Positions 9,222-17,519 of a DNA stretch of 64,000 nucleotides are shown one piece after another. A program made the translations under genes and the position numbers. The notes below the pieces were generated by a model. The model was not told where the DNA came from and ran no database searches. It worked only from the letters and a program-made list of their open reading frames with translations. Origin of the DNA: Novosphingobium sp. Rr 2-17 (GTDB taxonomy: Bacteria > Pseudomonadota > Alphaproteobacteria > Sphingomonadales > Sphingomonadaceae); contig NZ_AKFJ01000101.1 of assembly GCF_000272475.1 (NCBI RefSeq), positions 21,271-85,270 on the forward strand, given 5' to 3'. How positions within the stretch are numbered: the stretch's first letter is position 1; every line of letters starts with the position of its first letter.

Positions 9222-10392
9222 GCGCGCGCGCCGCATCGTCCACGCGCTGACGCTGTGCATCGCGGGCGGGGCCGTCGCGTTGGCGGCGATCCGCGGCCTG
9301 TACGCCACCGGATTGCTTGCGGCGTTGATTGCGATCTGGGTCGCCGCGCTCGGCTTGGTCGATCGGAGCCTCCCGGCGCCGGTGCTCGCGCCGCCGCCTG
9401 GCGCCGTCCCCGATGAGGAGGAACGTCGACGCCTGATTGCTTATCTCGATCTCTCGCCGGCCCCGCTGGTCGCGCTTGACGACAATCGGCTTTCCGCGGT
9501 CAATCGCGCAGCGCGGGTGCTGCTGGGGGTAGGCGACCTCGTACCCGACCCGCCAGCCACACTCCTTGCCGCGCTGTCGGATACCCGCCCCGGTCGCACT
9601 GCCACGATCGATCTGGGCAAAGGCGGCGACATCAGGAGCTTTGCGCTTACCACCGGCGATCTCGCGCTGTCAGGCCGCCGGACGCGGATCGGGGCGCTGA
9701 TCGATATCGATGCCGAGTTGAAGGCGGCGGAAGCGGCAGCGCTGCGCGAACTCGTCCAGGTGCTCAGCCACGAGACCGTCAATGCGCTGACCCCGATCGT
9801 CTCGCTCGCCGATACCGCGGTAACGATGCTCGACGATCCGGTGCCCCCGTTACCGCAAATTCGCGAAGCGATCGAAACGGTCGCACGGCGGGCGGCCAGC
9901 TTGCATCGCTTCGGCGAAAGCTACCGTTCGCTGGCTCGCTTGCCGCCGCCCGCGCCACAGCGGATCGCGGTCCTGCAGTTTGCAAGCGATCTGGCAAAGC
10001 TGTTCGCAACGCGCTGGCCTGCGATCGCATTGACGGTGGAAACGCAAAATGCGCCGGCCTACCTGATTGCGGACCCGGATCAGTTGACGGCAGCACTCTG
10101 GGCAATCTTGCAGAACGCGGCCGAGGCGCTGCATGAAACCCGCAACGCTCGCATCGTACTCGATGTCACAGCTCATGTCGGTCGGACGGTGATAACGATC
10201 GTAGACAACGGTCCGGGGATATCATCGACCGACGAGACCGACATTTTTCGCCCCTTCTTCACGACCAAGTCGCAGGGCACCGGTATCGGTTTGTCACTAG
10301 CCCGCCAGATCCTGCGCGGACACAGCGGCGACCTCACTCTGGCATCATCATCCCCGGGCAAGACCGCGTTCGAAGCGACCATTCCCGGTTAA
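9211..10392 (+). CDS. Sensor histidine kinase, NtrY-like
   Basis: A 393-residue protein with two N-terminal membrane helices (about 9-29 and 32-50) separated by only a few residues, so it has almost no periplasmic domain. A PAS-like cytoplasmic segment follows (about 75-170). The H-box is VLSHETVNALTPI with the likely phospho-accepting H187; the N-box is ALWAILQNAAEAL, with G1 DNGPGI and G2 GTGIGLSLARQI. The gene starts inside the response regulator gene (11-bp overlap), so the two are translationally coupled and presumably partners. With hardly any external domain, the input is likely a membrane or cytoplasmic signal, possibly the state of the adjacent ABC exporter. That coupling is inference from context. 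Confidence 0.88.
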   Translation: MGSERARRIVHALTLCIAGGAVALAAIRGLYATGLLAALIAIWVAALGLVDRSLPAPVLAPPPGAVPDEEERRRLIAYLDLSPAPLVALDDNRLSAVNRAARVLLGVGDLVPDPPATLLAALSDTRPGRTATIDLGKGGDIRSFALTTGDLALSGRRTRIGALIDIDAELKAAEAAALRELVQVLSHETVNALTPIVSLADTAVTMLDDPVPPLPQIREAIETVARRAASLHRFGESYRSLARLPPPAPQRIAVLQFASDLAKLFATRWPAIALTVETQNAPAYLIADPDQLTAALWAILQNAAEALHETRNARIVLDVTAHVGRTVITIVDNGPGISSTDETDIFRPFFTTKSQGTGIGLSLARQILRGHSGDLTLASSSPGKTAFEATIPG

Positions 10393-10659
10393 CCGGCTTC
10401 TGATCGACGCCGTCCTAAACGACCGCGTTGAAGCGTCATGCCGTCCGCGTTTTCGCGCGTGCACGGTGTTTGCCGACAGACTTCATGACTGCGAACGTCA
10501 ACGCCAACGTGTCAGTATTTAAATTTGAGTATTAAACCAAAGTTTCGCGAATCGCTGAGGGTGTTGGGGGAGGAAGACTGACCTCGGTTGCGCACGGGCT
10601 TGTATTGATCGGGTGGGTGCCCGACATCGCGGACTGGATCGCGCCAGAGGAGACCTGAA

Positions 10660-11205
10660 ATGAGCGTAGCTTTTCGCCGCGAAAGTGACGAGGAACACCT
10701 AGAACCCAAGTTCGAACTGCCGATCCCGCCTGGGCCGAACCTTGTCACTGGGCGCGGGCTGGCACAGATCCGTACCCGCGTTGCCGAACTGGAAGCCACG
10801 CTGTCGGGACTGGTGGACGAAGACGCGATCAAAGCTGCGCGACGCGAGTTGCGTTACTGGAGCACGCGGCAATCGACTGCGCAACTGATGGACAAGGCCG
10901 ATGGCTCTCGCGTCGCTTTTGGCTGCACGGTCACCTTCCAGATGAACCGCAGGGAGCGCGTTATCACCATCGTCGGCGATGACGAGGCCGATCCCGCCGC
11001 GGGCCTGATCTCCTTCTCGGCCCCACTAAGCCGAGCGCTAATGGACGCCGTGCCAGGAGAGAAGCTGGACTTCGCACAGCAGGAGGACGCCATCGAAGTC
11101 ATTGCGATCGGCGTCCCTGCCGCACCTAGCCCTTCGACCGAAGAGAGCCTAGACTGGCAATGCGAGTCAGAATGCATGCCTCGCCAGGGTAAGGAACCGT
11201 TGTGA
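10660..11205 (+). CDS. GreA/GreB-type transcription factor (Rnk-like)
   Basis: A 181-residue protein preceded by a good ribosome site (GAGGAGA, about 7 bp before ATG). Residues 40-75 form a short amphipathic helix pair, and residues 80-150 resemble the GreA/GreB C-terminal FKBP-like domain, with GSRVAFGCTVTF, ITIVGDDEADPAAGLISFSAPLSRAL and PGEKLDF matching the usual pattern. Such proteins bind the secondary channel of RNA polymerase and either stimulate transcript cleavage (Gre) or modulate it (Rnk). The N-terminal coiled coil is too short for a full GreA, so cleavage activity is uncertain. The stop codon overlaps the next gene (GTGA), so the two are co-translated. Confidence 0.7.
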   Translation: MSVAFRRESDEEHLEPKFELPIPPGPNLVTGRGLAQIRTRVAELEATLSGLVDEDAIKAARRELRYWSTRQSTAQLMDKADGSRVAFGCTVTFQMNRRERVITIVGDDEADPAAGLISFSAPLSRALMDAVPGEKLDFAQQEDAIEVIAIGVPAAPSPSTEESLDWQCESECMPRQGKEPL

Positions 11206-11768
11206 CGCTGCCAGACTTTCTCTCGCCGACTTATGTGCAGATGTTGAAGGCGCTGTCGGCCTGGCTTGCCAAGGCGGAGGCACAAACGCCGGACAGCGGA
11301 GCCGAGGCGCTTTTATCAGCGCGACTTGCCCCTGATATGTTTCCGCTGGCCACGCAGATCCGCTTCGCCTGTGTGCAGGCACAGGAGGGCGTATTCCGGC
11401 TTCGAGGTCAGCCGTTTCCGCCTTCTGTGGACATGCTGTTGCACGAGGGACGCAACGCAATCGAGCGTCCCGGCTCCATGGCGGACGCGCAGGCGAGAAT
11501 ACAGGAAACGTTAGCTCTGGTGGAGATGATCGCGTCGGAACCCTTCGATGTGGATCCGACAATGCCGATTGCGCACGAGCTACCCATGGGCATGATCTTC
11601 GACCTTACGGCCGAGCAGTACGCGCGCGACTGGGCGCTGCCGCAATTCTATTTTCACGTGATGACCGCCTATGCGATTCTTCGCGCCGAAGGCATCTCGC
11701 TTGGAAAGGCTGACTTCGTTGCACACATGTTTGCCTATTTGCGGCCCGGCACGATGCCGTCGCAGTAA
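11202..11768 (+). CDS. DUF1993 family protein
   Basis: A 188-residue cytoplasmic protein that I start at the GTG overlapping the previous stop codon. It resembles the DUF1993 family of all-alpha, DinB-like four-helix proteins: an opening TLPDFLSPTYVQMLKALSAWL, a central LAPDMFPLATQIRFACVQA helix and a C-terminal QFYFHVMTAYAILRAEGISLGKADF segment. The function of the family is unknown; the DinB-like fold suggests a stress-related or metal-binding enzyme but nothing specific. The overlap with the Gre-like gene implies a shared transcript. Confidence 0.8.
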   Translation: MTLPDFLSPTYVQMLKALSAWLAKAEAQTPDSGAEALLSARLAPDMFPLATQIRFACVQAQEGVFRLRGQPFPPSVDMLLHEGRNAIERPGSMADAQARIQETLALVEMIASEPFDVDPTMPIAHELPMGMIFDLTAEQYARDWALPQFYFHVMTAYAILRAEGISLGKADFVAHMFAYLRPGTMPSQ

Positions 11769-12076
11769 GGTGGGCGGGGCAGCCAGTCCCCGCCAACTGA
11801 ACATGCCTGAACGGCATGACCCCGGTAGGATCATGGGGCGGGGCTGAAGCCACCCGCGTTCGTTCCCACATCTTTTGCCATTGTCACCGATCGTCAATGG
11901 AAAGCATCGACGAGATCTCGGGCAGGACACATTTATATCAGTAGCTTAGCGGACGACGCACGACATGGATGGGCGGGAATTATTTATAATTCTCGCGGGG
12001 CATCTAACGTCTTCCGATAAATTCTTGAACTACTAGAGCCTGTTCGAGACACCCGAACCCATGTTTAGAACCGACC
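11769..12076. other. Intergenic region between convergent genes with two hairpins
   Basis: No coding frame is convincing. A GC hairpin (GGCGGGG/CCCCGCC, 11773-11794) follows the DUF1993 stop codon and may end that transcript, although it has no T-run. A second, AT-rich hairpin lies at 11973-11996 and is listed separately. The rest shows no recognisable motif. Confidence 0.5.
11973..11996. repeat. AT-rich inverted repeat, 10-bp stem with TTTA loop
   Basis: The arms GCGGGAATTA and TAATTCTCGC pair over 10 positions (one G-T wobble) around a 4-base loop. The AT-rich core is unusual in this GC-rich DNA and lies about 80 bp past the rsgA stop codon. It could be a terminator or processing element for rsgA, or a protein-binding palindrome. 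Confidence 0.4.
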
Positions 12077-13072
12077 CTACCGCGACCGCCTGCCGAATTG
12101 CCCGGCATTGGCGCTTTCTTCGGCAGTGAGTTTGCGCCAGCGGTCGAAGCGGAGCGAGGTTAGGGTGCCATCGGCGATCGCGGCGCGTACTGCACAGCCG
12201 GGTTCGCCGCCGTGGCCGCAGTTCGAGAAGCGGCAGCTTTGTGCGGTCAGGATGAAGTCGTCGAACACTTCCGATATTCCGGAGGCGGCGTCCGAAAGTT
12301 GCAGTTCGCGCATGCCGGGGGTGTCGAGCAGCCAGCCGCCTTGGTCGAGCCGATGCATTTCGCGCACGGTGGTGGTGTGCCGCCCTTTGCCGTCAGCTTC
12401 GCGAACCGCCTGCGTGGCGATGCTGTTCGACCCGCGCAACGTGTTGACGAGGGTGGATTTGCCGACGCCCGAGGAGCCCAGAAGAGCGACGGTTTCGCCA
12501 ACTCCGCACCACGCTGCAAGCCGTGCGGCGCTGGTCGGATCGCGGCCATTGACGGTTTCCACCCGCAGACCCGGTTCGAGCGCGCGCGCCGCATCCGCGA
12601 ACGTCTCGGGGTCGTCGATCAGGTCGGTCTTGGTGAGGACGACCACCGGGTGGACGCCAACTTCGCGCGCGAGCACGAGATAGCGCTCCAACCGCGCGAC
12701 GCTGAAATCCTGGTTGCACGAAGCAACGATGAAGAGGGTCTCGACATTGGCGGCGATCATCTGCTCCTTGCGAGCATCCGCAACCGCGCGCCGCTTGAAC
12801 AAGTTCATCCGTTGGAGAACGCGCACGGGCTGCAGCGTATCGCGGTCGATCAGCAACCAGTCGCCCACGGTGGGATGATCGTCCGACGGTTTGGCGCCGG
12901 AAATGTAGGGCGTGATGAAACGCTGCGGCCCTGCGCCCGCTACCGCGATCTGGCCGCGATGGACGGCCATGACGCGAACCGGCTGGCACTGCTGTGCTTC
13001 CTCGTCCGAGACCTGCTCGCTGAAGTGGGCTTTCCAGCCGAGGTCTTCCAAAGTCTCATGGGTTGCATTCAT
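12077..13072 (-). CDS. rsgA: Ribosome small-subunit biogenesis GTPase RsgA
   Basis: I start at MNATHETLEDLGWKAHF (331 residues); the longer frame upstream has a low-complexity Arg-rich start unlike the family. After an N-terminal OB-fold, the GTPase motifs appear in circularly permuted order: G4 TKTDLID, then G1 GSSGVGKSTLVNTL, then G3 DTPGM. The C-terminal zinc site has Cys and His ligands in CRFSNCGHGGEPGC. RsgA hydrolyses GTP on the 30S subunit late in its maturation and releases assembly factors. It is a single gene; copD and copC lie upstream on the same strand, 150 bp away. Confidence 0.95.
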   Translation of the reverse strand: MNATHETLEDLGWKAHFSEQVSDEEAQQCQPVRVMAVHRGQIAVAGAGPQRFITPYISGAKPSDDHPTVGDWLLIDRDTLQPVRVLQRMNLFKRRAVADARKEQMIAANVETLFIVASCNQDFSVARLERYLVLAREVGVHPVVVLTKTDLIDDPETFADAARALEPGLRVETVNGRDPTSAARLAAWCGVGETVALLGSSGVGKSTLVNTLRGSNSIATQAVREADGKGRHTTTVREMHRLDQGGWLLDTPGMRELQLSDAASGISEVFDDFILTAQSCRFSNCGHGGEPGCAVRAAIADGTLTSLRFDRWRKLTAEESANAGQFGRRSR

Positions 13073-13222
13073 ACAGATTACAGCAGCATCTTTCGTTCTG
13101 GCCCGACGACGCGAAATTCGGCGTGTCGGGGCACCAAGCGGAGCCGCCCTTACCATGCTCTGGCGAGAATCCGTAACCCGGGATGCTTCGAACGCGCCGA
13201 CCATAGCCAGGCGCCCTGGAGC

Positions 13223-14080
13223 TCACATGGCCAACGGGTCGAGCGTGCCCAGCAGGCCGACGCAAAGCAGAACGGCGAATCCCAGTGCCAGTTCGATCGC
13301 CACGCTGGTCCGCAATCGCGCCAAGGCAAAGCTCGGCACGAAGCGAAAGCGGTTGAGCGCGGCAAGACCCAGCATCATCGCGAACAGCAAGAGCTTGGCG
13401 ATCAGCAAGCGCCCGTAGAGAGTGGAAGCCATGATCGGCCATTGGCGCGGGCTGGCGAGGAACAAGGTGTTAGCCAAGCCTGTGGCTATCAAGATCGCAA
13501 CCAGGGCGCTGCCTATCCTGGAAAACCGGGCGAGCGCAGCGACGGCGCGGGCCGGGTCTACGGGACGGGCTACTGGGGCGAACAGCATCGCCACGAACAG
13601 AACCAACGCGCCGATCCAAGCCGATGCGGCCAGCAGGTGGAGCATGTCTCCGCCAAGCTGGACCGCAGACAGCGCACCTTCGCCGGCTGCCGCATGGCCG
13701 GACCAAGCAAGGCTGGCGACGGCGATACCCCCTGCCGCAACGGCCGAGCCCAAGCGATCCGATCCGGCGACCCATAGCCCGGTTACCGCTACAAGCGCTG
13801 CAAGCCGAGCCAGGAACGCCCAGCCCAGCGCGCTCTGGGTGATGAGGCTGCGGGCGATTTCCCAGTCCAAATCGGCAAGGCCGGTACCCGCCATCTGAGC
13901 CACCAGCAGCAGGTAACCCCAGACCGAGAGCGCAAGCCCCGCAAGGGCCGCTGCGACAAGCCACCCCCGCAAACGCGGAAGCGCAAAACGCGCTGCCGTG
14001 AGCCAGGCTGCCGCCGGCACGCCGAACACCACGCCCAAATCGGCGTAAAGCAGCCAGCGCGCCAGTGCGAGCATCGTCAC
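13223..14080 (-). CDS. copD: Copper resistance membrane protein CopD
   Basis: A 285-residue protein with about eight membrane helices spread over its length, ending LGFAVLLCVGLLGTLDPLAM, as in CopD/PcoD. I start at a GTG (MTMLALARWLLYADLGVVFG); an ATG two codons further in is equally possible. CopD works in the inner membrane with periplasmic CopC and is thought to carry copper into the cytoplasm. copC ends 13 bp upstream, so the pair is an operon. The cluster diverges from an ECF-sigma cassette that may control it. Confidence 0.85.
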   Translation of the reverse strand: MTMLALARWLLYADLGVVFGVPAAAWLTAARFALPRLRGWLVAAALAGLALSVWGYLLLVAQMAGTGLADLDWEIARSLITQSALGWAFLARLAALVAVTGLWVAGSDRLGSAVAAGGIAVASLAWSGHAAAGEGALSAVQLGGDMLHLLAASAWIGALVLFVAMLFAPVARPVDPARAVAALARFSRIGSALVAILIATGLANTLFLASPRQWPIMASTLYGRLLIAKLLLFAMMLGLAALNRFRFVPSFALARLRTSVAIELALGFAVLLCVGLLGTLDPLAM

Positions 14081-14093
14081 TTATGCGGCGCCG

Positions 14094-14480
14094 TCAGCCG
14101 ACCTTGAAGCTGACCTTGCCGGTCATGCGGTGGGTATCATCGCCAACCGCGTGCCAGTTCACATCGTAGCTGCCCGCCGGTAGCGGCTTGGCCAGAGTTG
14201 CGACCAGGCTCTTGTTGTCGGCGCTGGGCGCAACCTTTACCCCGGTCACCTTCATCGGCGCATGGCCTGCCATGCCGGGCATCGCGGTCATCACGATCTC
14301 CAGGCCAGACAGCTTAGGCATGAAGGCCTCGTTGAAGGTGAGCGTTACCGTCTTCACCGCCTTGGCGCTGGCCCCGGCAGCCGGCGTGGACGAAACGATG
14401 CGGGTGTGCGCCGATGCCGGCATGGCGAGCACAAGGCCCATGGAAGCGGCGAGAAGGGCGAGGGACCGAAGAGGCTTCAT
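14094..14480 (-). CDS. copC: Periplasmic copper-binding protein CopC
   Basis: A 128-residue secreted protein: signal peptide LALLAASMGLVLAMPASA followed directly by HTRIVSSTPAAGA. Cleavage at this site would free the N-terminal histidine that forms the CopC Cu(II) site. Other likely ligands are in the Met/His-rich stretch MTAMPGMAGHAPM (about 65-77) and in WHAVGDDTHRM near the end. The small beta-sandwich and length fit CopC/PcoC/YobA. It binds copper in the periplasm and passes it to CopD, encoded 13 bp downstream. Confidence 0.9.
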   Translation of the reverse strand: MKPLRSLALLAASMGLVLAMPASAHTRIVSSTPAAGASAKAVKTVTLTFNEAFMPKLSGLEIVMTAMPGMAGHAPMKVTGVKVAPSADNKSLVATLAKPLPAGSYDVNWHAVGDDTHRMTGKVSFKVG

Positions 14481-14668
14481 GTTCTGCTCCTAGCAGGTGA
14501 TATCAAGGGCGTTTACGCAAGGCATCGGCCTATCCCTCAGCCCGCCGCGCAAAATATTGGCCAGAATTTTTCGCTCGCCAGAATTTTCGAGGGTTCGGTC
14601 GCCCTCGCGCGTAAAAGCCAGCATAGCTATGACCTGGATAGCCATGACATGAACCACGGAAATGCCCC
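14481..14668. promoter_or_regulatory. Divergent control region between copCD and the ECF-sigma cassette, with direct repeats
   Basis: Two near-identical direct repeats, CCAGAATTTTTCG (14561-14573) and CCAGAATTTTCG (14578-14589), lie 17 bp apart in the middle of the region. A second pair, TAGCTATGAC and TAGCCATGAC (about 14625-14648), lies just before the anti-sigma start codon. Such spaced repeats suit either binding sites on one DNA face or ECF promoter elements. I could not assign -35/-10 boxes. Confidence 0.35.
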
Positions 14669-14935
14669 ATGAACGACATCGACGACATGCTCTTGCGCAT
14701 CCGCGATTTGCCGATCGACCCGCGCCTGGCGGCGATCGACGCTGCCGTGCTCGACGGGCTGGCGGCGCGCGAGCGGACGGAGTTCTCGGCGCGCGGTCTG
14801 GCGATGGTGGCGGGGTTGTCGCTGGTGATCGGGCTGGCGGGATCGCTGGTGCCGCAACCCTCGTCCGCGAGCCCGACCGCGCTGGTGGCTTCCACCGCGC
14901 TGGCGCCATCGACGCTGCTGGGCGGCGGCGAATGA
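14669..14935 (+). CDS. Small membrane anti-sigma factor, CnrY-like
   Basis: An 88-residue protein with a cytoplasmic N-terminal helix region (MNDIDDMLLRIRDLPIDPRL), one membrane helix (about 46-62, MVAGLSLVIGLAGSLV) and a short Ala/Ser-rich periplasmic tail. Size, topology and position (first of three, before the metal sensor and the sigma factor) match CnrY/NccY, which hold the sigma factor at the membrane until the sensor binds metal. Sequence similarity cannot be judged by eye, so the call rests on context. The stop codon overlaps the next start (ATGA). Confidence 0.65.
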   Translation: MNDIDDMLLRIRDLPIDPRLAAIDAAVLDGLAARERTEFSARGLAMVAGLSLVIGLAGSLVPQPSSASPTALVASTALAPSTLLGGGE

Positions 14936-15387
14936 GCCCTCGCCCCGTGATTTCGGGTGCGCGGTGGGCGCTGGTTGCCATCGTGGCGTTCGGCGCGGCT
15001 TTGGGCGGGGTGCTGGCGGGACGGGCGTGGATCGCCCCGCCACAGCCGGTCGAGACCGAAATCCATCAGCTTTTGCACGATGAACTGGTTCTCGACCCCA
15101 GCCAGACCAGCCGGATCGAGGCCATCGAGGCACATTACGCCCAGCGGCGTCAGGCGCTCGAAGGCGAACTGCGCGCCGATAACGCCCGCCTCGCCGCCGC
15201 GATCGAAGCGGAGCACGGCTATGGCCCGCAAGTGCGCGATGCGGTGGATCGGTCGCACCACGCGATGGGCGAACTGCAGAAAGTGACGCTCGAACACATC
15301 TTCGCCATGCGCGGGGTGCTGCGGCCAGACCAGGCGGCCCGGTTCGACGCGGCGGTCGTCAAGGCGCTAAACCCTAAGCACACCTGA
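14932..15387 (+). CDS. Periplasmic metal sensor, CnrX-like
   Basis: A 151-residue protein with an N-terminal membrane anchor (about 11-31) and a helical-hairpin periplasmic domain. The metal ligands described for CnrX (H42, H46, E63, H119, M123) all have counterparts here with a constant shift of three: H45 and H49 in HQLLH, E66, and H122 and M126 in HIFAM. CnrX senses nickel or cobalt; the metal here could differ given the divergent copper genes. On binding metal such sensors release the sigma factor from CnrY. It starts within the previous stop codon and shares one base with the sigma gene, so the three are co-translated. Confidence 0.8.
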   Translation: MSPRPVISGARWALVAIVAFGAALGGVLAGRAWIAPPQPVETEIHQLLHDELVLDPSQTSRIEAIEAHYAQRRQALEGELRADNARLAAAIEAEHGYGPQVRDAVDRSHHAMGELQKVTLEHIFAMRGVLRPDQAARFDAAVVKALNPKHT

Positions 15388-15953
15388 TGCGCGATCTTGC
15401 CGCAGCGAGCGATGGCGAGTTGGCGGCGCTGGCCGGCCACGCCGCAACGGCGCAGGCGGCCTATCGCGCACTCATGGACCGCCACCGCGCCGCCGCTTTC
15501 CGTCTGGCGCGGCATCACTGCGGCAACGACGACGCTGCACTCGACGTGACCCAGCAAAGCTTCATCGCCGCGTTCGCCGCGCTGCACCGTTACGACCCGG
15601 CCCGTCCGTTCTTTCACTGGCTGGCGCGGATCGTGCTGAACAAGAGCCGCGACTGGGCGAGACGGCGCAAGGTGCATCGCCTGCTGACGTTCGCACGGCC
15701 GATTGAGGACGCCCACGATCTTGCGGCTTGCACGCCCGATCCCGAGCGCGAAGTGGCCGATCGACAGCAGTTGACCCGCGCGCTCGCCGCCGTGGTGCGG
15801 TTGCCAACCCGGCTGAAAGACGTGCTGGTGCTGCGTACGTTGGACGGGATGACCCAGACCGAAACCGCAGCGCTGCTGGGCATCACCGAAAAGGCGGTGG
15901 AGACCCGGCTCTATCGAGCCCGCGCGAAATTGTCGGAAATGCTGAGGGATTAA
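15387..15953 (+). CDS. ECF RNA polymerase sigma factor, CnrH-like
   Basis: A 188-residue sigma-70 family protein. Region 2 spans about residues 27-95 (YRALMDRHRAAAFRLARHHCGNDDAALDVTQQSFIAAFAAL, then LARIVLNKSRDWARRRK), and region 4 is an HTH near 140-180 (LPTRLKDVLVLRTLDGMTQTETAALLG, VETRLYRARAKL). There is no region 1.1 or 3, as in ECF factors. It is the third gene of the anti-sigma, sensor and sigma cassette. The expected targets are its own promoter and the divergent copCD promoter, which is inference. Confidence 0.88.
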   Translation: MRDLAAASDGELAALAGHAATAQAAYRALMDRHRAAAFRLARHHCGNDDAALDVTQQSFIAAFAALHRYDPARPFFHWLARIVLNKSRDWARRRKVHRLLTFARPIEDAHDLAACTPDPEREVADRQQLTRALAAVVRLPTRLKDVLVLRTLDGMTQTETAALLGITEKAVETRLYRARAKLSEMLRD

Positions 15954-16048
15954 ACCTGATCGACGGGCGCGCGCCTTATCAGTTCGATGTCGAGGGCACC
16001 GCGTTTCTGTTGGACAAAGGCCAGCTTACGGCACCGATCAACGCGGCC

Positions 16049-17068
16049 TCAAAGACGCGCGAGCATTTGCAGCGATGCGGCGAAGTAGTCCGTATCTAGC
16101 GTCGCAGGCGGGGCGGTTCCCAGCAAGCGACCGGCAATCGCCGCACCGCCGTTCGAGACCGGGTAAGGCGCCTGCTCGCCGGTGACAACGTCGATCCAGG
16201 CGGGGATGGGCTGGTGCTGCGCCACGCAGGAACGCCACCAGTCGCTTACCGGCGTCACCAGGCCGGTACGATGGCCAAGCACGGCGTAGAGCGCGATGCG
16301 GATGGCGTCGAACCCGAAGCGCGGGGGCTTTCCGGGAGTAGGCAGGATCTGGTCCTTGCCCGTCATCGTGATCCAGTCGGTCGGCAACTTATGCGGCCCG
16401 AAGCGTGCCGCCCGCGTGATCGCTTCGCAATCGCGGATGACCGCCCCCCACACCGAGTTACCATCCTGTTTGGCGAAATGATCGAGCGCGGGCCAGACGA
16501 AATAGGACGGATTCAACGTCACTTGTCCCGCCTCGGCAAAGCCTATCATGCCCGGTAGCAGCAATTGGCGATCGTAGCGCGACACCACGCAATGCTGGCG
16601 GATCGCGGCGCGAATGCGGCGCGCGCGCGCCGTCCAGTCCGAATTCGACCATCGCGCGCCGGCCAGCGCCAGCGCCCAGGCGATAACGATGTCGCCATCG
16701 GTGGCGTTATTGGGATCGGATACCGGCACGGACTGGTGCGGGTCGTATCGCCAGGCGTGCAAGTCCACATCGTCGCGGGCCAGCGTCGCCTGTGTCCAAT
16801 TGGCGATCCGCTCGAACGTGTCGCGGTCGCTCGCGTTGTAGGCCAGGATCAACCCGTAGCTCTGCCCTTCGGAGTGGCTGATGCGGTTGTTGCCGGTATC
16901 GATCACGCGGCCTTGCGGATCGACGAAGCGGTCGCGCCATTGCGTCCACAGTCCCTCGACCGGCTGGGCGCGGCCTTCGTTGCTACCCGTGTTGCAAGCC
17001 GCCGTCAGTGCCACCAGTACTCCCAGCGAAAACGTCCGTCGATCGACGGACCAACGATCATCGGCCAT
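16049..17068 (-). CDS. bcsZ: Periplasmic endo-beta-1,4-glucanase BcsZ (GH8)
   Basis: A 339-residue GH8 enzyme. The N-terminus DRRTFSLGVLVALTAAC combines a twin-arginine motif with a lipobox-like LTAAC, so it may be a Tat-exported lipoprotein. The catalytic acid is the Glu of SEGQSYGL (about residue 67) and the likely base is the Asp of RFGFDAIRIALY; both are present. BcsZ trims misfolded glucan during cellulose export. It is the last gene of the operon and overlaps bcsD by 11 bp. Confidence 0.92.
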   Translation of the reverse strand: MADDRWSVDRRTFSLGVLVALTAACNTGSNEGRAQPVEGLWTQWRDRFVDPQGRVIDTGNNRISHSEGQSYGLILAYNASDRDTFERIANWTQATLARDDVDLHAWRYDPHQSVPVSDPNNATDGDIVIAWALALAGARWSNSDWTARARRIRAAIRQHCVVSRYDRQLLLPGMIGFAEAGQVTLNPSYFVWPALDHFAKQDGNSVWGAVIRDCEAITRAARFGPHKLPTDWITMTGKDQILPTPGKPPRFGFDAIRIALYAVLGHRTGLVTPVSDWWRSCVAQHQPIPAWIDVVTGEQAPYPVSNGGAAIAGRLLGTAPPATLDTDYFAASLQMLARL

Positions 17069-17519
17069 GACGCAACTCGACGGTGTTCCCCTTCCACTGG
17101 GCCGTGGTCGTCAAGGCCGGGCCACTGCCCAGCACCCGGAACCAGCCGTCGTAGGCGCCTTCCAGAACCGCGAGCAGCATCATCGCCCAATGCCCCTCGG
17201 AGTCAGCCGCGATATTGTTCGGCAGATCCCGGTGCTCCACGATGATCGAGTCCTTGCCGACCGCCAGGTCAACTTCGCCCCAATCGAGCGCCTGCCAGAA
17301 TGCGTTGATCCGCGCGCGCAGCACCGAGGCGTCGTTCACGCCCTCCAGTGGTTCCAATGCCCCCATCCGCTTGCCGATCGCATGGAAGAACCCGCGCGCC
17401 TGCTCTTCGGGCACGCCTTCGCAAACCTCGGCAGCGGTGGACAGGGCCAGCAGGGCGAGGCCGCCGACGCCGACTTCACCCGCGTTCTGGCGAGCCTGGG
17501 GAAATGCCTGCATCTTCAT
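17058..17519 (-). CDS. bcsD: Cellulose synthase subunit D
   Basis: A 153-residue soluble protein, close to the 156 residues of Komagataeibacter BcsD/AcsD. A helical N-terminal half (FFHAIGKRMGALEPL) is followed by a beta-rich half ending DGWFRVLGSGPAL. BcsD forms a ring-like octamer in the periplasm that guides glucan chains into crystalline ribbons. No signal peptide is evident, as in known BcsD. Its presence, without bcsE, bcsF or bcsG, marks a type I cellulose operon. The start overlaps the bcsC stop codon by one base. Confidence 0.8.
   Translation of the reverse strand: MKMQAFPQARQNAGEVGVGGLALLALSTAAEVCEGVPEEQARGFFHAIGKRMGALEPLEGVNDASVLRARINAFWQALDWGEVDLAVGKDSIIVEHRDLPNNIAADSEGHWAMMLLAVLEGAYDGWFRVLGSGPALTTTAQWKGNTVELRHGR

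Noticed and set aside
13073..13204. A longer N-terminus for rsgA
   Set aside because: The extra 44 residues are Arg-rich and unlike any RsgA; the internal Met begins with the family's usual sequence.
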